Shown piece after piece: positions 8,634 through 17,226 of a stretch of 64,000 nucleotides of DNA. How positions within the stretch are numbered: the first letter of the stretch is position 1; the number at the start of each line of letters is the position of its first letter. A model generated the notes under the pieces. That model was given only the letters and a program-made list of their open reading frames with translations, had not been told where the DNA came from and made no database searches. A program made the position numbers and the translations under genes. Source of the DNA: Sutcliffiella horikoshii DSM 8719 (GTDB lineage Bacteria > Bacillota > Bacilli > Bacillales > Bacillaceae_I); assembly GCA_001648575.1 (NCBI GenBank), contig LQXN01000065.1:329437-393436 (forward strand), given 5' to 3'.

Positions 8634-9569
8634 ATGTCTTATGCATTAGAAGTAAGGAATCTAACGAAAAAGATTGGAAGCAAAACGATAGTTAACGATG
8701 TAAGTTTTTCAGTAGAAAAAGGAGAGATATTTGGTCTCCTCGGGCCGAACGGTGCTGGGAAGACGACCATTATCAGAATGATAGTCAACTTGATTAATAG
8801 ATCTGGCGGGAGTGTCATCATCAATGAACATAATCTTGACAGCTCATTTAAGTCTGCCATGAGTGAAATGGGTGCAATTGTAGAAAATCCAGAGTTTTAT
8901 AAGTATATGTCAGGATACAAAAATATCAAACATTATGCCAATATGGCGACAAAAAAAATCACAGAAGAACGAATTCAAGAAATGGTTCGTCTAGTTGGGC
9001 TTGAAGGTGCCATTAACAATAAAGTGAAAACTTATTCCTTAGGAATGCGGCAGCGTTTAGGGGTGGCTCAAGCTCTTTTGCATGAACCATCTTTATTGAT
9101 TCTTGATGAGCCTACCAACGGACTAGATCCACAGGGAATCCGTGAGTTCCGGGATTATTTGCGTTTGCTTGCGAACAATGGCATTTCCGTAGTTGTTTCT
9201 TCCCACCTACTGTCCGAAATGCAGCTCATGTGTGACCGATTCGCCATCATTGAAAAAGGCGAACTGATCCATATTTCTACGATGAATGAATCCGTTGAAA
9301 CAGAGGTAGCCCTGCGAGAGTATGTTTTTGAGGTAAGCAATATCAAGAGCACAATGGAAGTTTTAGAGAAACATAACTTTGCAGACATGGTTGTGAAAAA
9401 AGATGAAACATCTGTTTCCCTAACCGTTGTAAAGGAAGACGTTGCCAAAATTAACCGCCTGCTAGTAGAGCATGACGTAGACGTATACATCATCCAAATG
9501 ATCAAAGCAACACTTGAGGATCGTTTCTTGGAATTAACAAACAAGGATAAAAAGGAGCAAATGACATGA
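8634..9569 (+). CDS. ABC transporter ATP-binding protein (BcrA-like)
   Basis: A 311-residue ATPase of an ABC-2 type exporter. Walker A is GPNGAGKTT (residues 37-45), the signature is YSLGMRQRL, Walker B is LLILDEPTNGLD, and the switch His is in SSHLL. The C-terminal 90 residues form the accessory domain common to BcrA/NatA-like ATPases. GAGGGAAATCAC precedes the ATG. It overlaps the permease gene by 4 bp (ATGA), so the two are translationally coupled. Likely roles are export of an antimicrobial peptide or ions; the substrate cannot be told. Confidence 0.93.
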   Translation: MSYALEVRNLTKKIGSKTIVNDVSFSVEKGEIFGLLGPNGAGKTTIIRMIVNLINRSGGSVIINEHNLDSSFKSAMSEMGAIVENPEFYKYMSGYKNIKHYANMATKKITEERIQEMVRLVGLEGAINNKVKTYSLGMRQRLGVAQALLHEPSLLILDEPTNGLDPQGIREFRDYLRLLANNGISVVVSSHLLSEMQLMCDRFAIIEKGELIHISTMNESVETEVALREYVFEVSNIKSTMEVLEKHNFADMVVKKDETSVSLTVVKEDVAKINRLLVEHDVDVYIIQMIKATLEDRFLELTNKDKKEQMT

Positions 9570-10510
9570 TTGGATTAATAAAAAATGAAATGATGAAGAT
9601 ATTTTCAAAGAAATCCAGTTGGATCTACATAGCGATTCTTGTTATCGGCGTAGTGGGAGGCGCTGCTATCTATCAAAATGTGTTTGATGAAACCAACGAA
9701 AATTGGAAAAGTGAAGCAGAAGCCGAAATAGCAGAATTGGAAACCTTGTTAGCAGAAGCACCAGAAGAAGAAAAGGAAATGTATCAAAGTCAAATCGATG
9801 AGAAGAAGATTTTCGTCGATGCGAATATCAATCCGACTGAAAAGGTAAGTTGGCATTTTATGAATGATGTTGTCATCGGGATGACATTTTTCATTACCTT
9901 ATTTACCGTCATTGTCTGCAGCGCTAACGTATCTGCAGAGTTCTCGGATGGAACGATCAAACAGTTATTGATCCGTCCACATCGCCGCTGGAGCATCCTT
10001 TTATCCAAATATGTATCTGTCCTCCTTTACTCGATTATCATGCTATCTGTCCTCCTTTTAGCAGGATATCTAGTTGGGGTCCTATTCTTCGGGGCTGGAG
10101 ATATGAACATGAAATCTATGGTATATACAATGGACGGTCAAAAAGAAGTAGCCATCGGAACACAATTCTTGACTAGTATCCTTTATTTCCTGCCGAGCTT
10201 GTTGATGGTAATGACCATTTCATTCATGCTCTCCACACTGTTCAAAAGTCAAGCACTTGCTGTGGGTATCGGTGTTGCCGTATTATTCTTCTCATCTGTG
10301 TTGGGAGGGATCATCGTATTCTTGGCAGAGAAATTCACATGGGTGAAATTCCTGATATTCCCGCATCTTGACTTAACTGTCTATGCACTTCAAGACACCA
10401 TACTACAAGACGTCACCATAGCTTTTTCCCTGATGATCTTGCTGGTTTATTACGTTATATTCATGACACTGACATTCTTGTTCTTCCAAAAGAGGGATGT
10501 AAGTATTTAA
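9566..10510 (+). CDS. ABC-2 type permease
   Basis: A 314-residue membrane subunit for the preceding ATPase. One helix lies at the N-terminus (about 20-38), then an extracellular loop of about 75 residues rich in Glu and Lys, then five further helices, the layout of NatB/BcrB-like permeases. The loop contains a probable amphipathic helix (WKSEAEAEIAELETLL). It starts within the ATPase stop codon. The transcript ends at a duplicated hairpin that holds element copy 3. Confidence 0.9.
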   Translation: MIGLIKNEMMKIFSKKSSWIYIAILVIGVVGGAAIYQNVFDETNENWKSEAEAEIAELETLLAEAPEEEKEMYQSQIDEKKIFVDANINPTEKVSWHFMNDVVIGMTFFITLFTVIVCSANVSAEFSDGTIKQLLIRPHRRWSILLSKYVSVLLYSIIMLSVLLLAGYLVGVLFFGAGDMNMKSMVYTMDGQKEVAIGTQFLTSILYFLPSLLMVMTISFMLSTLFKSQALAVGIGVAVLFFSSVLGGIIVFLAEKFTWVKFLIFPHLDLTVYALQDTILQDVTIAFSLMILLVYYVIFMTLTFLFFQKRDVSI

Positions 10511-10529
10511 GATAAGCATGAAATGTGTA

Positions 10530-10743
10530 GATGGAATTTTATTTTTTTGTGAAATACCATGACAGACGGGTGACATACTAGAGCTTCGCTTTCCAGCGGG
10601 CGGTCCGTACGCCTGTGGGGTCTTACATGTACCTTCCTCCCGAGGGAGTCTTCACTCCTTCCACTGTGATGAACTGGGAAATCTCATTATTTTAAGCGTT
10701 GTCTAAACATTGATGGTATTTTACTTTTTTGTAAAATACCATC
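10530..10743. repeat. Dispersed GC-rich element, copy 3, flanked by duplicated terminators
   Basis: The core (about 10585-10672) is in the same orientation as copy 1. The left end reads CAGACGGGTGACATA, and the right end, on the complement, CAATGTTTAGACAACG, both close to the ends of copies 1 and 2. The flanking hairpins are GATGGAATTTTA..GTGAAATACCAT (10530-10560, degraded) and GATGGTATTTTAC..GTAAAATACCATC (10712-10743, perfect, followed by TTTTTTA). The distal one is a working terminator for the ABC operon, and the proximal one looks like its decayed copy. Confidence 0.85.
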
Positions 10744-11033
10744 TTTTTTATACTGCAAATATATAGGTTCCCTCCTATAATGGGGAATTTATTTAATGGT
10801 TGTCCTCTACTCTAGTATTCTATGTGAATAATGAGTGTTTTGTGCTTTTGGAGAGATGTCTATCATATTATCCTGGTACAAATACAAGTTTCATCGCTAT
10901 TATGAATGGGAATGTAAAAATCAGGTATATCTTATGGGAGTTAAGTCATGGTTCCGAAAGGCGAGGAGGGGTAGAATGCCTGATTCTATAGACCTTTTTA
11001 AACCTTAACTCCTATTCTAATTGACTTGAATAA
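10744..11033. other. Intergenic stretch without recognisable gene
   Basis: AT-rich sequence with one 63-codon open frame (10800-10991) that has no ribosome site and no protein-like composition. Nothing else was recognised. It leads into the toxin remnant. Confidence 0.5.
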
Positions 11034-11298
11034 TTAGCCGGAGCTTATGTTGGTGCAGCAATTGGTTCTGGACCTTTTGCGCCTTTAGGTGCAGCAGCCG
11101 GAGCAGTAATTGGAAGTGCTATTGGGGCAACAGTCGGTGAATGGGTTTCTAAATACACGAAAAAGTGGGCGAGTGACGCCGGGGCTGCTATTGTGAAGAA
11201 GTTACATGATGTAAAGGAAAAAATCTAAAGAGGCCTTGAATGGAGCAAAAGAAGCATTAAGCGATGCAAAGGATTCATTATTTGGTTGGATGGGATAG
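11034..11298 (+). pseudogene. C-terminal remnant of a glycine-zipper (LXG-like) toxin
   Basis: Frame one from 11034 to TAA 11228 encodes a Gly/Ala-rich zipper (AGAYVGAAIGSGPFAPLG, then AAAGAVIGSAIGATVGE) and ends VKKLHDVKEKI. The coding sense continues in another frame as KEALNGAKEALSDAKDSLF and GWMG, stop at about 11298. Such C-termini occur in Bacillus LXG/type VII-secreted toxins and related contact-dependent toxins. The N-terminal targeting region is absent and there is no start codon. It is a decayed fragment. The membrane genes that follow fit as its immunity genes. Confidence 0.6.
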
Positions 11299-11350
11299 TA
11301 TAAATTAGAAGGAAAATTAGACAAAGGTAGTGTATTACGATGCTAGATAA

Positions 11351-11819
11351 ATGATGGGGATTATTGCTGGAATTATATTCGTACTCGGGATTTTTAGTTT
11401 ATTTAATTTTGGTTTTAGCCTTTTATATATATTGAGCAGTACCGCTGGAAATGGTTTTTATGGCTGGATTACTCATGATCTTGATTTCATGTTGATTTTG
11501 GCTGCTCCGTTTTTTGGTGTGACTCAGTGGGCGGCAAGTAGTATGTATGAGCGATTTAATTGGATTGGTGCTCGAATCATACTTGTATTCTACTCCGTTT
11601 TAGTTTTAATAGTGACGATGGGCTTGACTCAATACTCAATGGGCGGCAACTAGTATTTATGAAAAGTTTAATTGGTTTGTGACGAGGGTGCTTCTAGTTT
11701 TTTATTCCGTATTCATATTTATTATTGTAATACTCTGCTTTATCGGGTTTGGGTATACTTTAGAAATGATTTATTTAAGTAAGTTAGTTAGTATTACCAG
11801 TATTAATAGATCTATATAA
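11351..11819 (+). pseudogene. Immunity-like membrane protein broken by a 7-bp tandem duplication
   Basis: The open frame from 11351 gives 100 residues, ending at 11653 (MGLTQYSMGGN). ACTCAAT occurs twice in tandem at 11627-11633 and 11634-11640. If one copy is removed, the frame continues as TQWAATSIYEKFNWF..INRSI to TAA 11817-11819. The rejoined protein would contain the TQWAAS-YERFNW segment twice, so it is itself a partial internal duplication. It is paralogous to the intact 11837-12142 gene. Three to four hydrophobic helices are predicted. The immunity role is inferred from the neighbouring toxin remnant. Confidence 0.6.
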
Positions 11820-11836
11820 AAGGAAGCTAAAAAATA

Positions 11837-12142
11837 ATGAAATATATCGCGATTTTTTTTGGTATGCTAGGGGTCTTCTTATTAATAAATGTCTTTTTTG
11901 CCTTTTTATATTTACTAAGCCGGTCAGCAGGAAGAGGTTTTTATCGCTGGATTAGTCATGGCGGTCTACTGGATGTCTTATGTTTTCCTATAATAGGTTT
12001 GACTCAATGGGCGGCAAGCAATATATATGAACGATATAATTGGTTTTTGGCAAGGGTGTTGTTATTATTTTATGCCATATGTATATTAATTTTAGCGATA
12101 CTTTGCTTCGTTATATTTGGGTATATTGCAGATCGGTCTTGA
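11837..12142 (+). CDS. Small membrane protein, probable toxin immunity
   Basis: A 101-residue protein with two hydrophobic stretches (about 5-30 and 74-96) and a third around 45-58. The conserved block GLTQWAASNIYERYNWFLAR is shared with the damaged upstream paralogue. AAGGAAG lies nine bases upstream of the ATG. Tandem copies beside an LXG-like toxin remnant are typical of orphan immunity genes kept after toxin loss. No named family is recognised, so the function is inferred from context. Confidence 0.6.
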   Translation: MKYIAIFFGMLGVFLLINVFFAFLYLLSRSAGRGFYRWISHGGLLDVLCFPIIGLTQWAASNIYERYNWFLARVLLLFYAICILILAILCFVIFGYIADRS

Positions 12143-12205
12143 TTGTGGAACGCTATAAGGAAAAACTTTATGCAAAAAAATAGAGGTAGTGTTATAGGAT
12201 GGTAG

Positions 12206-12832
12206 AAACTTAATGGGATTCTTAGAAACTATTTACTTTGTATTTCGGATCAATTATTGGAGTGTCGGCTGGATAGTGCGACTAGTGGGTTGATCTCTAA
12301 GGGTTTATTGGCAGTTGACGGTAATAAAGATACGGTGGATGAAGAGTTCCGCAAGTTTTTGATGGGACTGACAAATGTGAAGCGCGTTATTCGTTGCCAA
12401 CGCGCAACAGAGGGTGGAGCGAGCACCGTGTCGCTCTTTTGTCATGATGAATTCACTGTCCAACAATCGTTGTACGATAATCGGGTTTTTAAGTGGTTTA
12501 AGGAAAACGGTGAAGAAAAGCTTAGCAAGTTAATCGACATGAGTAGTACCAAGGTAAATGGGAAGCAATTCACCTTAAAAGAATCTCAATTTGAACCGGT
12601 TGTCGACAAATTATTGGCTGGAATAGAGCTGACTGAAGACGAGTCCGACTTGTTTGACCCGGACTTTCTTCGAGTGCTGGTTGCTAATAAAGGGAAGTTG
12701 AATTCTTTGTATGATTATCATCTAGGTGAGCAAGTGATGATTGGGGCCAATGGGGAGCAGACATGGTTTATTGAAAATAATGAGGACGTGTTGGTTGTTG
12801 CTCCATTTTCTTATGGGACTTTGTTTGAATAA
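12206..12832 (+). pseudogene. N-terminally truncated T7SS accessory (EspG/DUF5081-like) protein
   Basis: The open frame runs from 12206 but has no ATG; the first possible start is TTG 12257 (191 residues) without a ribosome site. The protein is acidic and soluble, with a segment (RLDSATSGLISKGLLAV..) followed by ..EFRKFLMGL.NVKRVIRC that resembles EspG-like accessory proteins in Bacillus LXG toxin operons. The family match is from memory and is tentative. About 30-50 N-terminal residues seem to be missing. It belongs with the toxin remnant upstream. Confidence 0.45.
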
Positions 12833-13093
12833 TTGTTGTGGCATGAGCGGTTCCGTAGTTGTGTTGGCGGGAACGCTTTTTTTGTGGAGAAAAATTGTGA
12901 GGGGTGGGGGCTGGTGTGGTTCTGCAACACACGAGTTGAACTTGCTTTTCTAACACTTTCTACATCTTTAGTCGCAACAATCCAATATTTTCTGGTAACA
13001 AAGCAGTACTCAAACTTCCTCCCTATGCTGAATGTGGAGGATTTTCTTTCCATTTATGATTAAAGTATCAAAGGTGGAGAGGGAGACCTGGCA

Positions 13094-14317
13094 ATGAATA
13101 GTCTATATAGGGATAAAAGGTTTCGGTATATTATTTTAGCAAATGTGGCGTCAGCTATTGGGAGTGGGATCACGATGATTGCGATTCCGTGGTTGTTGGT
13201 GACGAGCGATAATGGCAATGAAGTGTTTGGGTATGTGGCCATTTGTATGACGATCATAAACTTTATTCTGACGCCATACTTGGGGTATTTGATTGATAAA
13301 ATTTCTAGGAAGAGAATGCTTGTAAGCAGTAAGGTGGTAAGCCTCGTTGCTTTGGCCTTATTTTCGGGAGTCGGTTTTGTTGGAATGGATTATGAGCTTT
13401 GGCATTATATAGTCATCTATATGATTGGCAGCCTGTATTACACGATTTTTTATCCGACGATGTTTGCATTAAATCAGGAGTTGTTTCATAAAAATCAGTT
13501 TAAGGTTTTGAACGGCACGATGGAGGTGCAGGGGCAGCTGTCGAGCATGGTGGCTGGTGCGATTGCGAGTGTGCTTCTTTTGAAATGGGATCTTCAATAC
13601 ATTTTGCTTTTGAATGTGTGTACGTATGTACTTGCCGTCTACTTTTTTGTGAAGATACCTTATGGGAGGAAGCGTCTAGGGAGTACGGTTTCCGGGGGAT
13701 CCAGGGTGAGCGCATCTGCGGCTATTGATTTTATGAAAAGGGAGCCGGGTATGTTTCTGTTCTTGTTGGCCTCGTCCTTGCCGTTTATTGGTGTGATGCT
13801 CACGAATTATCTGTTTCCAGTCTACTTGGCAGATGTGTTGAAAGTGGAGGGGAATATTTATGGGATCCAGGGGATGGTGTATGGGCTTGGCGCTGTGTTG
13901 GCAGGGGTCTTTATTCCTCTTGCGGCGCGGAAATTTGAGGATGTGAAGTTAGTTGCAGGCATGATGATACTTTTTACGATAGCGATTTCGGTTATGGTGT
14001 ACCTACCTGTTGGCGGCTATCTAATGATGATGCTGTTGATCGCCGTTGGAAACAGCGGTGCAAGGGTTGCTCGGAATGCCTTCATGATGGAGCGGATCCC
14101 AAATGAGATTATCGGTAGGGTCGATGGTTTACTAAGAACATTGGGGCTTTTGTTACGGATAGTGTTACTGGGTCTTTTCACGGGACTGGTTTCAATAGGG
14201 CAGATTCTAATGTGTTTTTCAATTTTGACAGGAATTTTGCTTGTTGCTTCGAGTTTCGTGATCGTCTATTCGCGGAGAAGTGTTCGAGTTGTCGAACAGG
14301 AGGTCGTAAAAGTGTAA
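13094..14317 (+). CDS. MFS transporter (EntS-like MFS_3 type)
   Basis: A 407-residue transporter with 12 predicted helices. The loop between helices 2 and 3 reads GYLIDKISRKRML, the MFS motif A region (D-x-x-x-R-K). The overall layout fits the MFS_3/enterobactin-exporter-like branch. GGGAG lies about 10 bases before the ATG. It is monocistronic with its own terminator directly at the stop codon. The substrate is unknown; relatives are often macrolide or siderophore exporters. Confidence 0.88.
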   Translation: MNSLYRDKRFRYIILANVASAIGSGITMIAIPWLLVTSDNGNEVFGYVAICMTIINFILTPYLGYLIDKISRKRMLVSSKVVSLVALALFSGVGFVGMDYELWHYIVIYMIGSLYYTIFYPTMFALNQELFHKNQFKVLNGTMEVQGQLSSMVAGAIASVLLLKWDLQYILLLNVCTYVLAVYFFVKIPYGRKRLGSTVSGGSRVSASAAIDFMKREPGMFLFLLASSLPFIGVMLTNYLFPVYLADVLKVEGNIYGIQGMVYGLGAVLAGVFIPLAARKFEDVKLVAGMMILFTIAISVMVYLPVGGYLMMMLLIAVGNSGARVARNAFMMERIPNEIIGRVDGLLRTLGLLLRIVLLGLFTGLVSIGQILMCFSILTGILLVASSFVIVYSRRSVRVVEQEVVKV

Positions 14318-14344
14318 AAGGAGCCAAAATGCATGGCTCCTTTT
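14316..14344 (+). terminator. Rho-independent terminator of the MFS gene
   Basis: Arms AAAAGGAGCCA and TGGCTCCTTTT with a short loop. The left arm begins in the stop codon. Confidence 0.85.
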
Positions 14345-14366
14345 GGTTGTGATGGGGTTCCGGGGT

Positions 14367-14468
14367 GATTTATAGTCCAAGTTTCAGATTTACAATCCAA
14401 CTTCTACATTTATAAACGACTTTTTGAGTTTATAAGCCACTTTAGCCCATATAAATGCCATTCGACAA
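14367..14468. repeat. Array B: five 20-bp tandem units
   Basis: The word TTTATA (variants TTTACA, ATATA) recurs at 14369, 14389, 14409, 14429 and 14449, an exact 20-bp period. It is followed by a semi-conserved CCAAC/CCAC and a variable half. It starts 23 bases after a terminator. No protein is supported. Confidence 0.75.
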
Positions 14469-14933
14469 ATCCCAACACGAATAACCACTGTCCCGGCAGC
14501 CCACCTCTTTGATGGGGATGACGAACTGGCGGAGAAGTGTTGGGATGTGGGAAAGTCAGAGGAAGCGTCCGGAGTACTTGGGCTGTATCCTGTCAGGAAA
14601 GCTTGGATGACGCATTAAACAAGCTATCATGAATTACCCACTAGTCTTAACCTTCCTTAATCTTTTCCCAAGGAAAAAAATATCTCCGATGCCCTTTCTA
14701 TTGTACCCAAATTCGTAGATGAGGCAAGGTCACCGTTAATATGGCAACGGAAGTTGGCTAATGATTGGTTCCGCAAAATCGCGATGTCTGCTTTCTTACC
14801 TGGTGTAATTGTTATTTTGCAAATAAAAGAAAAAATTAGAAATAATTAGCTTTCCTAGAAAACCTTTTCAGAGGTAGCTCCGTCAAAATAAATATAGAGA
14901 AATATTCGTAGTTTAAAGTGAAGGGGAAGAAAT
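14469..14933 (+). other. Intergenic stretch with two short gene remnants
   Basis: Two plus-strand open fragments without starts end at proper stops. One (about 14463-14618) ends GLYPVRKAWMTH, after HLFDGDDELAEKCWDV. The other (14709-14849) reads KFVDEARSPLIWQRKLANDW and ends in a hydrophobic segment plus KEKIRNN. Neither has a ribosome site, and neither family is recognised. They look like debris of C-termini. The last 80 bases should hold the promoter of the VanZ-domain gene. Confidence 0.4.
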
Positions 14934-16328
14934 ATGAGATTAGAAGAAATCACGCGTATACTTAGTCAATATTTTTGGTTGGCATTGATTGCGGTCGTAG
15001 TAATAGGGGCCGTATTAGTTGTCGGCTATTTTTTTGTTTATCGGAAACTATTGGGTGGAAAGAAGCGACTTTCGATAAAAAGTTGGCTTGTTGGTGGGAT
15101 GTTTACTGGTTACATCATCATGGTGTTAGGAGTGACATTCCTGAGCAGAGGGCCAGGATTTGAAAACGAGATGAATCTCTCCTTGTTTTATAGTTATCGC
15201 GATGCATGGTATAGCTTTAGTGTTCGGAATTGGCAATTTGTCATACTGAATATCGTAATGTTTGTTCCATTGGGAATCCTATTACCGCTATTGCATCCGC
15301 GTTTTCAAAAGGCTTCATGGACAATTGGTGCTGCATTTTTGTTCACTCTATTTATTGAAAGCACTCAGTACGTGACGAAGTTTGGAAGATTTGTAGTAGA
15401 TGATCTTTTTAATAACTTTATAGGCGGCGTAATCGGGTATGGCGTTTGCATGGGTTTGATGAAGTTGAGGATGAAGCATGTGAAACCGGCTCTTCTATAT
15501 TTTTCTCCTTTGTTGCTTGTATTGGTAATGTTTGGCGGACTTTTTGGATATTATCATTTAAAAGAGTTTGGGAATCTCTCAATTGTGCCTGCAATAAAGG
15601 TGGATATGAGTGGGGCCATTGTAACGACAGAAGTGGAGTTTGATCATAAAAAAGGGACTTCCACTGTGTATAAAGCACCGTCGTATACACAAAAAGAAGG
15701 AGATGCTTTCGCTTTAGATTTCTTTGGAAAAATGAATGTTGATACATCTAATTTGGAAACCATCTACTATCAAAATGAAGGTCTCTATAGGACAAGTGAT
15801 AGCGGTGACTATCACATATGGTTCTATGGAATTGATGGGAGTTACAGTTACACAGACTGGTCAGCCTATGGTGGAAGTGTAGAGCCAAAAGAAGTTGAAG
15901 ATGAAGACCTTAGAGAAATGGTTGTGGACTTTGGAATCGATCTGCCGGCAGAAGCTATTTTTAATCAAGAAGAAGATAATGGCCATTATAATTTTACGGT
16001 AGACAAACTGACCAAAGGAAATCAGTTAATTGATGGTACTTTGACGATCGGCTTCTATAGTGACGATACAATAAAAGTAATAAATAACGACCTCATCACC
16101 TATGAAAAGCTAAGAGACATAGAAATTAAGAGCGAACAGGAAGCCTATGAGCAAATTTTGGATGGGAACTTCCACCACTTTTCTCGAGACAGAAAGTTAG
16201 CTACGTTGCAGGTCTATGATGTGACATTAAGCTACTTTTTGGACACTAAGGGGTATTATCAACCGGTCTATGCATTCTACAGCGAGATGGATGGGGAAGA
16301 AGTTACTATTCTGGTTCCAGGAATTTGA
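14934..16328 (+). CDS. VanZ-like membrane protein with large extracellular domain
   Basis: A 464-residue protein. Residues 1-190 hold about five to six helices with the VanZ-family pattern: N-I-V-M-F-V-P-L-G near 105-113, then ESTQY and DD-x-x-x-N-x-x-G-G around 145-165. VanZ proteins reduce teicoplanin binding and are otherwise of unknown function. After a last helix (about 190-208) comes a roughly 255-residue tail that should be extracellular, rich in Asp/Tyr and not a domain I recognise. AAGGGGAAGAAAT precedes the ATG. The long tail makes it a fusion compared with the usual 150-200-residue VanZ proteins. Confidence 0.85.
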   Translation: MRLEEITRILSQYFWLALIAVVVIGAVLVVGYFFVYRKLLGGKKRLSIKSWLVGGMFTGYIIMVLGVTFLSRGPGFENEMNLSLFYSYRDAWYSFSVRNWQFVILNIVMFVPLGILLPLLHPRFQKASWTIGAAFLFTLFIESTQYVTKFGRFVVDDLFNNFIGGVIGYGVCMGLMKLRMKHVKPALLYFSPLLLVLVMFGGLFGYYHLKEFGNLSIVPAIKVDMSGAIVTTEVEFDHKKGTSTVYKAPSYTQKEGDAFALDFFGKMNVDTSNLETIYYQNEGLYRTSDSGDYHIWFYGIDGSYSYTDWSAYGGSVEPKEVEDEDLREMVVDFGIDLPAEAIFNQEEDNGHYNFTVDKLTKGNQLIDGTLTIGFYSDDTIKVINNDLITYEKLRDIEIKSEQEAYEQILDGNFHHFSRDRKLATLQVYDVTLSYFLDTKGYYQPVYAFYSEMDGEEVTILVPGI

Positions 16329-16384
16329 ATAAGGGAGTTTGTTGATGCAGTTGTCGCCTGTAATCTTAAGACCCGTGTCTATCG

Positions 16385-16471
16385 TTGATTTACGATAGAG
16401 AGGTAAGAAAAGAGTACGATTTTCCAGAGGGGTACTATGTGGACACCGATGGCAATACGGATGTGAAATAG
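16385..16471 (+). pseudogene. C-terminal gene remnant
   Basis: A short open frame without a start ends KEYDFPEGYYVDTDGNTDVK at TAG 16469-16471, just before a terminator. A comparable remnant (ending HQPAEDAK) precedes the matching terminator at 24593. No family is recognised. Confidence 0.35.
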
Positions 16472-16480
16472 ATAGATTGG

Positions 16481-16512
16481 AGACAAGATCTTTACGTTTG
16501 GGTCTTGTTTTT
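16481..16512 (+). terminator. Rho-independent terminator at the left border of the repeat-bracketed segment
   Basis: Arms ACAAGA and TCTTGT, extended by C-G pairing, followed by TTTTTC. The sequence is similar to the terminator at 24593-24626, and both lead into the array A elements. Confidence 0.6.
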
Positions 16513-16544
16513 CTTTATGTGCTAGGATCTCGAGGATTAGTTGG

Positions 16545-16845
16545 TAAAAAAACTAGTTTGTTAGTTTGAATGGGAGATTACGTCAACAATTGATGGCCGT
16601 TAGCTGTGATTGCTTTCCGAGGTCGAGGGGAAATGGACTGTTCTGGTGAGTTATTTTCCAAAGCCGGGTATTTATTTTCCGTTCACGCGATTTTACTTTC
16701 CAAAGCAGCACATTTACTTTCCATTACAGCCGATTTATTTTCCAAAGTCCCCATTTTATTTTCCATTCTCCCAAAAAGATACTAAAATCTCCTCGAAACC
16801 TAAAGTCAATTTGTCCTAAGTGGGACGGCGTGCCTATCCCCTCAG
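16545..16845. repeat. Array A, copy 1 (composite element with 21-bp units)
   Basis: The header is GTTTGAATGGGAGATTACG at about 16563. Six 21-bp units follow, with TTTCC at 16655, 16676, 16697, 16718, 16739 and 16760. The conserved half is TTA(T/C)TTTCC and the other 12 bases vary. The element closes with AAGTGGG-CGGCGTGCCT around 16818-16834. Because 21 is a multiple of three, long open frames arise (repeats of YFPxxxI), which I do not regard as genes. Confidence 0.85.
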
Positions 16846-17120
16846 CTCATGGAAGATTACGGCCCCATTTGATGGCGGTAGGTGCGAATGATATCCGCAA
16901 TCGATGGGTGTTAGGACTGTTCGCGCGATTTATTTTCCGTTCACGCGATTTTACTTTCCAAAGCCGGGTATTTATTTTCCGTTCAAGCGATTTTATTTTC
17001 CAAAGAAGCCCATTTACTTTCCATTACAGCCGTTTTATTTTCCGAACTCCCTATTTCATTTCCGTTCTACCAAACCATTATGCGAATTCCCCAAAAGTGG
17101 GTCGTTGTACTGCCCCATCG
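16846..17120. repeat. Array A, copy 2, in tandem with copy 1
   Basis: A header containing GATATCCGCAATCGATGGGT (about 16890-16910) leads into seven units with TTTCC at 16934, 16955, 16976, 16997, 17018, 17039 and about 17059. The closing block is AAGTGGGTCG near 17094-17104. Header and first units match copy 3 at 24.7 kb almost base for base. Confidence 0.85.
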
Positions 17121-17204
17121 ACCAACCTTATAGTAAAGTCACCCCATAAACCAAGTTTTCTGAGATTATCAAACAGGATTATGGTAACAGGGTGTTCCTT
17201 ACCA

Positions 17205-17226
17205 TTCGTTCTTATTAAGGAACGAA
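17205..17226. promoter_or_regulatory. Inverted repeat upstream of bpr, SinR-like
   Basis: Arms TTCGTTC and GAACGAA enclose eight bases; the left arm continues as GTTCTTA, one base from the SinR box GTTCTYT. A second GTTCTTA lies near 17395. The position, about 350 bp before bpr, suggests regulation, but the distance is long and the match imperfect. Confidence 0.35.

Noticed and set aside
10800..10991. 63-codon open frame
   Set aside because: No ribosome site, odd composition, no neighbour logic.
12833..13063. 76-codon open frame before the MFS gene
   Set aside because: Low protein-likeness and no ribosome site; possibly debris of the toxin locus.
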